Shown here: piece after piece, positions 55,071-62,136 of the stretch
How positions within the stretch are numbered: the first letter of the stretch is position 1
Layout: the number at the start of each line of letters is the position of its first letter
Assembly (NCBI RefSeq): GCF_001890765.1
Contig: NZ_KV878783.1
Coordinates: 1,651,174 to 1,715,173, forward strand
Direction: 5' to 3'
Origin: Spirulina major PCC 6313
GTDB lineage: Bacteria > Cyanobacteriota > Cyanobacteriia > Cyanobacteriales > Spirulinaceae
Length of the DNA: 64,000 bases
Program-made: the position numbers and the translations under genes
Notes under the pieces: model-generated
Told to the model about the DNA's origin: nothing
The model's database searches: none
What the model saw: the letters and a program-made list of their open reading frames with translations, nothing else

Positions 55071-56858
55071 ATGGTCAACCCTAATAACAACGTGTCTTTA
55101 ATCCCTCTAAATTCACCCAATCACGACCTCGATTCCGGGGCTAAAGGCCCTATGACCACGCGCACGGAAATTACGGACAACCTCGATCAACTGCTGGATA
55201 TTTTTCCGCCGCCACTACGGGACGCGATCGCTAACCATCCCGAACACAACACCATGATCGAAGTGGTGATGGATTTAGGCCGCCTCCCGGAAGCTCGTTT
55301 TCCCAGCGGAGCCACGTTTTTAAGCGAAACCCCCATCTCCCGCCAAGATTTGGAATACAGCGTCCAGCACGTCGGGATGTTCAGCGGCGATAATCGCGCC
55401 GGGATTGAGCGCACCTTGCACCGGATCAGCGCAATGCGGAACCGTCAGGGCGAGATCGTCGGGCTGACCTGCCGCGTCGGGCGGGCGGTTTTTGGCACGA
55501 TTGGCCTGATTCATGACCTGGTGGAAACGGGGCAATCGATTCTACTGTTAGGGCGGCCAGGGGTGGGCAAAACCACGGCTCTGCGGGAAATTACCCGCGT
55601 GCTAGCCGATGACCTCAATAAACGGGTGGTGGTGATTGACACCTCTAACGAAATTGCCGGGGATGGTGATATTCCCCATCCGGCGATCGGGCGAGCGCGA
55701 CGGATGCAGGTGGCGCAACCGGAATTACAACACCGGGTGATGATCGAAGCGGTGGAAAACCATACCCCCGAAGTGATTGTCATTGATGAGATTGGCACGG
55801 AATTGGAAGCCCTCGCGGCCCGCACGATCGCAGAACGGGGCGTGCAACTGGTGGGCACCGCCCACGGGAACCAAATCGAAAACCTGATTAAAAATCCCAC
55901 CCTCTCAGATCTGATCGGCGGCATCCAAGCCGTGACCCTCGGTGATGATGAAGCACGGCGACGGGGATCGCAAAAAACCGTCCTCGAACGCAAAGCGCCC
56001 CCCACCTTTGAAATTGCCGTGGAAATGTGGGAGCGGCAACGCTGGGCGATTCATCAGGATGTGTCTACAACGGTGGATCACCTGTTGCGGGGCGGTGAGC
56101 CGGTGCCGGAAGTGCGGGCGGTGAATCAATCCGGGGATGTGGAAGTGATTCAAGAGGCGGTGATCGCCCAGCCGAAACGCCCCAAAACCCCTGTGAATGC
56201 GCCGATCCAACTCCAGGGCTGGCGTGCGTCGGGACGGATGCAGCCGGTGCCGACGGCCAAGCCGAGCAGTTTTGATCAACTCTTGGATCAGTCTTTGGAA
56301 ACAGAGGATCTGTTTGTGGCGAAGGAGCGGTTTCCGGGGCCCAATGGGGAGGAGTTTCCGGTCTATGTCTATTCCTATGGGATTGGCCGATCGCACCTCG
56401 AAAGCGCGATCGAGCGGCTCAATGTGCCGGTGGTGATCACGCGGGATCTCAGTGGGGCGGATGTGGTGCTGGCGTTGCGATCGCAAATTAAAAACCACAC
56501 CAAACTCCGCCAAATCGCCAAATCCCGCCAAATCCCGATCCACGTCGTCAAATCCAGCGGCCTCCCCCAAATCACGAAGGCCCTACGGCGGATGCTGGGC
56601 ATGGATGACTACGACTCCCCCGAAGCGATGGATCTGCGGCTATTCAGCTACAACGGCAGCGATGACGAACTCGAAGCCCTCGAAGAAGCCCGCCTTGCTG
56701 TGGAGCAAATCGTCCTCCCCAAGGGCCAACCCGTGGAACTCTTGCCGCGATCGCCCAAAGTCCGCAAAATGCAGCACGAACTCGTCGAACACTATCGCCT
56801 CCAATCCGACAGTTTCGGCGAAGAACCTAACCGCCGTCTCCGGATCTATCCGGCGTAG
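55071..56858 (+). CDS. AAA ATPase with R3H domain (Ycf45-like)
   Basis: A 595-residue protein. The ATPase core resembles secretion/PilT-like NTPases of the Ycf45 family: Walker A LLLGRPGVGKTTALREI near residue 160, VVIDTSNEIAGDGDIPHP, and Walker B PEVIVIDEIGTELEALAA near 237. The C-terminal R3H domain lies in EEARLAVEQIVLPKGQ...RKMQHELVEHYRL. It would bind single-stranded nucleic acid. The start may be ATG 55152 (MTTRTEITDNLDQLL), a more usual N-terminus. It lies 19 bases after ldpA in a common cyanobacterial order. Confidence 0.85.
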   Translation: MVNPNNNVSLIPLNSPNHDLDSGAKGPMTTRTEITDNLDQLLDIFPPPLRDAIANHPEHNTMIEVVMDLGRLPEARFPSGATFLSETPISRQDLEYSVQHVGMFSGDNRAGIERTLHRISAMRNRQGEIVGLTCRVGRAVFGTIGLIHDLVETGQSILLLGRPGVGKTTALREITRVLADDLNKRVVVIDTSNEIAGDGDIPHPAIGRARRMQVAQPELQHRVMIEAVENHTPEVIVIDEIGTELEALAARTIAERGVQLVGTAHGNQIENLIKNPTLSDLIGGIQAVTLGDDEARRRGSQKTVLERKAPPTFEIAVEMWERQRWAIHQDVSTTVDHLLRGGEPVPEVRAVNQSGDVEVIQEAVIAQPKRPKTPVNAPIQLQGWRASGRMQPVPTAKPSSFDQLLDQSLETEDLFVAKERFPGPNGEEFPVYVYSYGIGRSHLESAIERLNVPVVITRDLSGADVVLALRSQIKNHTKLRQIAKSRQIPIHVVKSSGLPQITKALRRMLGMDDYDSPEAMDLRLFSYNGSDDELEALEEARLAVEQIVLPKGQPVELLPRSPKVRKMQHELVEHYRLQSDSFGEEPNRRLRIYPA

Positions 56859-56879
56859 TGTATTGCCCTCACCCAACCC

Positions 56880-57080
56880 TCTCCCGTGGGCTAGCTACTG
56901 CTTATCCATAACCCAAGCTGCGAGTCTGGAGCTGGTAATACGTGAGCCAGAGGCTCACACTACCCTGCATGAAATCCTTTGTAGTGCGAGCTTCTAGCTC
57001 GCTGCCCTGATTGAGAGGGGGATCAAATTCAGGCTAGGTCAACATTAGAATGTTGTGTATAAGCGGTAGCCCACGGGAGA
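56880..57080. repeat. ~200-bp dispersed element with terminal inverted repeats, copy 3
   Basis: 201 bp bounded by TCTCCCGTGGGCTAGCTACT on the left and its imperfect mirror ending AGCCCACGGGAGA on the right (about 30-base arms). Inside are GTGAGCCAGAGGCTCAC and CGAGCTTCTAGCTCG. Homologous to 41936-42131 throughout. It lies between the R3H/AAA gene and Uma2 gene, a 305-base gap with nothing else visible. Confidence 0.9.
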
Positions 57081-57163
57081 GGGCTTTGCACTCTCTTCTC
57101 CTGGGGCCGGGGATGAGGGCACAATACGGCTAGGGGGATTGATTCAATGGGCCTGTTAAGGAA

Positions 57164-57709
57164 ATGTCTATGTCATCGATAACTGCTGCCGTGCCGCTTG
57201 GGGAGTTTTTGGCTCAAGGAAATCTTGAGGCATCACCCGCCTGGGAACTGATCGAGGGAATACCGACCCAAAAGCCGATGCCCACGCTGTTTCATTCGCG
57301 CTTGCAACGTAATTTGGTGAATCACATCAACGATCGCGCCGCTGGGTTTGAAGCCATTCAAGAATTGCGCTGTATTATCCCCCCCTATTCACCCGTGCCT
57401 AATATTGTGGCGATCGCTTCAGAGCGTCTTGGGGATCAGGATGGGCCATTTAATGGCGCTCCAGAGGTGGTGATTGAAATTCGTTCCCGCGACCAAAGCA
57501 CCTTAGATTTACAAACGAAAATTCTCCATTGTCTCCGCTGTGGGACGCAATTGGCCTGGCTGATTGATTGCGATCGCCAACAAATTTGGGTGTGGGAAGG
57601 GGAAAACTTACCGCTGATCTATGGTGGGGGGGATGAGCTACCAGACTTTGGGTTAGGGCTTGAACTGACGGTGAATCAGGTGATGGCGATGACACAGCAA
57701 CAACGCTAA
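57164..57709 (+). CDS. Uma2 family (DUF820) restriction-fold protein
   Basis: A 181-residue member of the large cyanobacterial Uma2 family with a PD-(D/E)XK fold. Visible landmarks are WELIEGIPTQKPMPT, VPNIVAIASER and the core GAPEVVIEIRSRDQSTLDLQTKI, with E-x-x and a later K. The function of Uma2 proteins is unknown; they are abundant in mobile and stress-related regions. The second ATG two codons on is an alternative start. Confidence 0.85.
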   Translation: MSMSSITAAVPLGEFLAQGNLEASPAWELIEGIPTQKPMPTLFHSRLQRNLVNHINDRAAGFEAIQELRCIIPPYSPVPNIVAIASERLGDQDGPFNGAPEVVIEIRSRDQSTLDLQTKILHCLRCGTQLAWLIDCDRQQIWVWEGENLPLIYGGGDELPDFGLGLELTVNQVMAMTQQQR

Positions 57710-57804
57710 ATCTCACCCGGAAACCTGTAGAGAAAGGCTTAAGCTTGCCGGGGTTCGCCAGGGTTTCACGGTAGGCTAGACGCGATCTTGGCTTGAGATG
57801 AATT

Positions 57805-59331
57805 ATGAATGCGATCGCCTGGAAAAAACTGCAAAATGGTTCCGATATTCGCGGCGTAGCCCTGGATGGGATACCCGATGAACCCGTCAACCTGACCCCG
57901 GAAGTGGTGGCGCGGATTGGTCAAGGGTTTGTCACCTGGCTCAGTGAGCAGCAGGGGAAAGGGTGCGAGGAATTAGCGATCGCGATCGGCCGCGATAGTC
58001 GCCTATCGGGCCCTGACCTGATGAGCCACATCACCACAGCGATCGCCGCCCTCGGAGTCACCGTCTACGATGTCGGCCTCGCCTCCACCCCCGCCATGTT
58101 CACCAGCACGATCGCCCCCCCGCTCCAGTGCGATGGCGCGATCATGCTCACCGCCAGCCATCTCCCCTTCAACCGCAACGGCTGCAAATTCTTCACCGCC
58201 CAAGGGGGACTCAACAAGCCCGACATCACCGCCATCCTCAGCCTGGCCGAGGCCAACGACATCACCCCTGCCCCCACCCCCGGCGAAATCCACAGCACCG
58301 ACTTCATGGCCACCTACGCCGCCCAACTGGTGGAAATGATCCGCCAAGGGGTGAACCATCCCGATCACTATGATCAACCTCTCCACGGCCTCAAAATTGT
58401 CGTCGATGCAGGCAATGGCGGTGGTGGCTTCTACGTCAGCCAGGTGTTGCAGCCTTTGGGCGCGGACACCACGGGCAGCCAATTTTTAGACCCCGATGGG
58501 ATGTTTCCCAACCACATCCCCAACCCCGAAGACGAAACCGCAATGGCCGCAATTTGCGAGGCCGTGACGGCGAATCAAGCCGATTTTGGGATTATTTTTG
58601 ATACCGACGTAGACCGGGGCGCGGCGGTGGATGCCACGGGGCGCGAGTTGAATCGAAATCTGTTGATCGCGTTGATTGCAGCGATCGCCCTTCGGGAGCA
58701 TCCCGGCTCAACGGTGGTCACAGATTCGATCACCTCAGACGGATTAACCCAGTTCATTGAGCAGGATTTAGGCGGGAAGCATCACCGTTTTAAACGGGGC
58801 TATAAAAATGTAATTAACGAAGCGATGCGGCTCAATGCAGCGGGGGAAGAGTCCTGGTTAGCGATCGAAACGTCGGGCCATGGGGCAATGCGGGAAAACC
58901 ACTGGCTCGATGATGGGGCGTATTTGGTGAGTAAGGTGCTGGTGGAGTTGGCACGGGCTAGACTCGCCGATCGCACGGTGACAGATTTAATCGCCACCCT
59001 CCAAGAACCCGCCGAGAGCATGGAATTTCGCCTCAAGATTAAGACGGACGATTTTAAAACCTATGGCAATGAGGTGATCGCCGCACTGACGGCCCACGCA
59101 GAAGCCGAATCGGATTGGGCGATCGCACCGAAAAACTACGAAGGGGTGCGGGTCACTTGCACTGATGCCGCTGAATCGGGCTGGTTTCTCCTGCGTTTAT
59201 CCCTCCATGACCCCGTAATTCCCCTCAATGTGGAAACCAATGTGGCGGGCGGCGTGGCGAAAATTCAGGCGCGATTGTTGGCATTCCTCCAACAGTTTGA
59301 CGCGCTGGATTTAACCCCATTGCAACCCTAA
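57805..59331 (+). CDS. Phosphoglucomutase/phosphomannomutase family protein
   Basis: A 508-residue alpha-D-phosphohexomutase. The phosphoserine loop TASHLPFNRNG lies near residue 115, the metal-binding loop FDTDVDRGAAVD near 265, the sugar-binding loop in AIETSGHGAMREN near 355 (ETSGH) and a phosphate-binding loop toward the C-terminus (GVRVTCTDAAESGWFLLRLSLHDP). TASHLP is typical of a eukaryote-like branch also found in cyanobacteria and plants. It could convert glucose, mannose or glucosamine phosphates. Confidence 0.88.
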   Translation: MNAIAWKKLQNGSDIRGVALDGIPDEPVNLTPEVVARIGQGFVTWLSEQQGKGCEELAIAIGRDSRLSGPDLMSHITTAIAALGVTVYDVGLASTPAMFTSTIAPPLQCDGAIMLTASHLPFNRNGCKFFTAQGGLNKPDITAILSLAEANDITPAPTPGEIHSTDFMATYAAQLVEMIRQGVNHPDHYDQPLHGLKIVVDAGNGGGGFYVSQVLQPLGADTTGSQFLDPDGMFPNHIPNPEDETAMAAICEAVTANQADFGIIFDTDVDRGAAVDATGRELNRNLLIALIAAIALREHPGSTVVTDSITSDGLTQFIEQDLGGKHHRFKRGYKNVINEAMRLNAAGEESWLAIETSGHGAMRENHWLDDGAYLVSKVLVELARARLADRTVTDLIATLQEPAESMEFRLKIKTDDFKTYGNEVIAALTAHAEAESDWAIAPKNYEGVRVTCTDAAESGWFLLRLSLHDPVIPLNVETNVAGGVAKIQARLLAFLQQFDALDLTPLQP

Positions 59332-59350
59332 TGTATCGGGTGTATCCCAC

Positions 59351-59758
59351 TTAGGAACTGTGAAAAGGGTTGACGATGTTTAGATTTTCAATTGTTGAAT
59401 ATCCAAAATCTTCTGTATAGATAGTTTCGATTTTGGCATCTAAACAAGCTGCAATAATCATTGCATCCCAATGTGACAGGCTAAAACGGCTCATTAAATT
59501 TTCAGCCCGATCAATCACAGCCCAATTTGGCAAAATAGTGTACCAAACTTGTTGCAAATCTCGAATATATTGATAGGATTTTTTTCTGTCATAACCCAGT
59601 GACTCTAATTTACGACTCGCTGCTAAATACTCACATGCAACTTGCCAGATCAAAGCACCATCTGTCAGGGAAGAAACCAAGGAAGCGGCGATCGCTTGTT
59701 TGGCAAGATCACGGGGATCATGAACATAAATCAGGATATTAGTATCAACGGCGTTCAT
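59351..59758 (-). CDS. PIN-domain toxin (VapC-like)
   Basis: A 135-residue PIN nuclease: first Asp in NAVDTNILIYVHDPRD, Glu in VACEYLAASRKL, and Asp residues in SHWDAMIIAACLDAK and IYTEDFGY. All four acidic sites are present. The start ATG 59758 overlaps the antitoxin 3' end by 14 bases, typical of a vapBC operon. Target RNA is unknown. Confidence 0.9.
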   Translation of the reverse strand: MNAVDTNILIYVHDPRDLAKQAIAASLVSSLTDGALIWQVACEYLAASRKLESLGYDRKKSYQYIRDLQQVWYTILPNWAVIDRAENLMSRFSLSHWDAMIIAACLDAKIETIYTEDFGYSTIENLNIVNPFHSS

Positions 59759-59987
59759 GTAGCATATCTCTCGTGAATTTTGAAGCATGAGAGGGAAGGG
59801 AATTTTCTTGCATTCGCTTCACCAGTTGCGTTAAAAAGTGTTGCTTTGTGGCTTGATCCGTGATTTGAGGAGGGATGATTTGAGGTGTTTTAATCAGAAT
59901 TTCAACTTCCGCCCCTTCAGGTAAATCACAGGCTGTTTGTAGAATAAATGTGCCTTGATGGTAAATCGCTTTCACGGTTTGAGGCAT
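59745..59987 (-). CDS. Antitoxin (DUF104/AF2212-like)
   Basis: An 80-residue protein beginning MPQTVKAIYHQGTFIL, then LPEGAEVEILIK, the beta-hairpin pattern of DUF104/AF2212-type antitoxins. The C-terminal helix (TRDMLHERR) would contact the toxin. It overlaps and precedes the PIN toxin on the same strand. Confidence 0.85.
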   Translation of the reverse strand: MPQTVKAIYHQGTFILQTACDLPEGAEVEILIKTPQIIPPQITDQATKQHFLTQLVKRMQENSLPSHASKFTRDMLHERR

Positions 59988-60083
59988 GGGATAAGCTCCA
60001 TCGTTGAAGAGTTAAGGGTGAGTGGGTTTCGGTTTGGGGTGAGCAATCCCCATCCTATCGTTTACTGGGAGGGAGCGTGAGGG

Positions 60084-60180
60084 GTGGCGGGGCGATGGGC
60101 ATTTGGGGCGGGGCGGTGCGCCACATCAGGGCGATTTCGTCGGGGGTGAGTTGGTAGGCTTGGTTGATTAGGTGGTTTAA
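60084..60180. repeat. Duplicated tail of the Type IIG gene, copy R2 (outer)
   Basis: About 97 bp closely matching the 3' end of the gene at 62137 (GGCGGGGCGATGGGCAT onward to TTGGTTGATTAGG). It then diverges into AATAAAACCAG. It encodes only the last ~30 residues and has no gene attached. Confidence 0.93.
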
Positions 60181-60303
60181 TAAAACCAGACATTTGAAAC
60201 ACCCACTCCAACTCAAGATTAACCTAAGCCCCTTGCTTGTGAAATCGCTGTCTTGGCTGTCCGAATACCACGCCCATCCAGGCTAATTCTGCACAAACAA
60301 ATT

Positions 60304-60540
60304 ATGGAAGCCCTCGAAATCGCGGCGATCGTTGACGATCACGGTAATCTCCAACTTGAAGAACCTCTAAAACTCGCGGCTCAACGTCGAGTTCGTGTGA
60401 TTGTTCTGCTTGAGGATGATCCCGATGATGAACCGAAAACAGCCGTGTTAGATGATTTACGTCAAGGATGGCATGAAGCCAAAACCGGCCAAACGCTTCC
60501 TCTTTCTGAGTTGTGGGCTGAGGATGAATCTGGTGAGTGA
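60304..60540 (+). CDS. Antitoxin of a RelE/ParE-type pair
   Basis: A 78-residue protein, MEALEIAAIVDDHGNLQLEEPLKLA, with RRVRVIVLLEDD and a C-terminal WHEAKTGQTLPLSELW helix. This is the small cyanobacterial antitoxin type usually found directly ahead of RelE-like toxins. ATG 60304 is chosen over a longer frame opening at 60253. The stop overlaps the toxin start. Confidence 0.78.
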   Translation: MEALEIAAIVDDHGNLQLEEPLKLAAQRRVRVIVLLEDDPDDEPKTAVLDDLRQGWHEAKTGQTLPLSELWAEDESGE

Positions 60541-60871
60541 GTCCTACCCTGTGGAGATTGAACTCTCAGCGATGTTTATTCGCCGTGTTCGTACTCTGCA
60601 AAAGCGTTATCGTAGTATTCGCCAAGATATCGAGCCAGTTATTCAGAAACTTCAAGCTGGAGAAGTCTTAGGCGAACAGATTCCTAATGTTGGTGATGCG
60701 GTCTTTAAAGTTCGGGTCAGAAATCGAGACATCCAAAAGGGAAAACGTGCCGGATACCGTCTGATCTACTACCTTAAAACCAATACAAAAATCATTCTCC
60801 TCACTCTTTATTCAAAATCTGATCAATCTGACATTACCGCCCAAGAAATCCGGGATATTTTGGCAGAGTAA
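60524..60871 (+). CDS. RelE/ParE superfamily toxin
   Basis: A protein of about 115 residues with the RelE/ParE-type fold: VEIELSAMFIRRVRTLQKRYRSIRQDIEPVIQKL, VFKVRVRNRDIQKGKRAGYRLIYYL and IILLTLYSKSDQSDI. The basic strand region and C-terminal SDQSDI are typical of a mRNA-cleaving toxin. The start is either ATG 60524 or GTG 60533, overlapping the antitoxin. It lies between tail copies R2 and R1. Confidence 0.85.
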   Translation: MNLVSESYPVEIELSAMFIRRVRTLQKRYRSIRQDIEPVIQKLQAGEVLGEQIPNVGDAVFKVRVRNRDIQKGKRAGYRLIYYLKTNTKIILLTLYSKSDQSDITAQEIRDILAE

Positions 60872-60900
60872 TGACTAACGATCGCGCTCTCTACTCATGC

Positions 60901-61052
60901 GGCGGCGTGATGGGCATTCGGGGCGGGGCGGTGCGCCACATCAGGGCGATTTCGTCGGGGGTGAGTTGGTAGGCTTGGTTGATCAGATCGTTTAATTCTT
61001 GTTCGAGATGCGCGATCGCACTATTGCGGGTTTGGATGGTAAGGGCGAGTTC
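60901..61052. repeat. Duplicated tail of the Type IIG gene, copy R1 (inner)
   Basis: About 150 bp, nearly identical to 62144-62297 with a handful of substitutions and one small deletion near its left edge. It includes a HIP1 octamer and diverges after GGGCGAGTTCG. It encodes about the last 50 residues with no gene attached. Confidence 0.95.
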
Positions 61053-61143
61053 GCTGCCTCACAGATCCATGATTTTCTGGTTCAATTTAGACAGGATTAC
61101 TTTCTGATATAATAAAAATGTACTCCCAAAGGGGGTGATTATA

Positions 61144-61740
61144 ATGTCTCACGATATCATTTTCAGCTTTAACGATATCAAAGCTACACAGGCTGCGGCT
61201 TTTTTAGTGAAGTTGCACGGTCAACCCTCTATGAGCTACTTAGGGCTGCTTAAGATGCTCTATGTTAGCGATCGCCGATCTCTGGAATCTAGTGGTTATC
61301 CGATCACTGGCGATGAATTTGTTTCCATGAAGTATGGCCCCGTTTTGACCCGCATCTATGATTATGTAAAGCCCCAAGGGGGACGTGTTTTTTCTGACTA
61401 CTGGTCGAGCTATATCGCTACAGTTGCCTCTCCTCGAAATCCTCAAAAAAAAGTTTATATCACGTTAATTGATGATCCGGGTGATGATGAACTTTCACCG
61501 ATAGAAGAGGACATCCTGAGAGCCGTATATCAAGAATTTGGACATCTTGATCCGTTTAAGGTTGCGGAATGGACTCACTCGCTGCCGGAATGGATCGATC
61601 CACAAACATTAGATCGAAAAGTTGTCAAGATCAGCATTCTTGAACTGCTCAATTATTTAAATATTTCCGATGAACAGATTCAAGAAATCCGAGAAACTGC
61701 TGAACGAGAACGCTATTTAGATGAGGTTCTCAATGGCTAG
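61144..61740 (+). CDS. Panacea (PanA, DUF4065) domain antitoxin-type protein
   Basis: A 198-residue protein of the Panacea/SocA-like family: IKATQAAAFLVKLHGQPSMSYLGLLKMLYVSDRRSL and YPITGDEFVSMKYGPVLTRIYDYV are signature stretches. PanA proteins neutralise a wide range of toxins in panAT pairs. ATG 61144 has AAAGGGGGTG upstream. Its last 8 bases overlap the start of the next gene, which is the likely toxin. Confidence 0.85.
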   Translation: MSHDIIFSFNDIKATQAAAFLVKLHGQPSMSYLGLLKMLYVSDRRSLESSGYPITGDEFVSMKYGPVLTRIYDYVKPQGGRVFSDYWSSYIATVASPRNPQKKVYITLIDDPGDDELSPIEEDILRAVYQEFGHLDPFKVAEWTHSLPEWIDPQTLDRKVVKISILELLNYLNISDEQIQEIRETAERERYLDEVLNG

Positions 61741-62134
61741 GTTTTCGATTAATCTGGGTGATATTTTCTTATTAAATACAGGAGCGACTAAACCGCATTG
61801 GTATATTGCGATCGCTCCTTTTTTATCGGAAGAATATATTTTTGTGAATGTTTCAACCTGGCGCGAGGGGAGCCAGAGTAATGATGAAACTTGTATTTTA
61901 AGACCAGCCCAACGAATGCCGAAATTCATCAGGCATAAATCATTTATCGCCTATCAATATGCTAGGAGTTTCACAGCGGATCAACTTGAAAAATTCATTA
62001 TTCCAGATTCTCCAATTCCCTACGATACGCTTGATCCGATGAGTTTAAAACGGATTCAAAGAGAAAGTTTACAAGCAAAAAGACTCAAAAATAAATATCT
62101 CAAAGCACTTAAAGCCTATTTGGGTGTTGACTAG
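61733..62134 (+). CDS. Probable toxin partner of PanA, MazF/PemK-like
   Basis: A 133-residue protein: NLGDIFLLNTGATKPHWYIAIAP, EEYIFVNVSTWREGSQSNDETCILRP and FIRHKSFIAYQYARSF. The beta-rich N-terminus (G-D-I-F...K-x-x-x-Y-I) recalls MazF/PemK-type barrels, though the usual PGRGEV region is not recognisable. Overlap with the PanA gene supports a toxin role. The stop is 2 bases from the stop of the convergent Type IIG gene. Confidence 0.6.
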   Translation: MARFSINLGDIFLLNTGATKPHWYIAIAPFLSEEYIFVNVSTWREGSQSNDETCILRPAQRMPKFIRHKSFIAYQYARSFTADQLEKFIIPDSPIPYDTLDPMSLKRIQRESLQAKRLKNKYLKALKAYLGVD

Positions 62135-62136
62135 GA

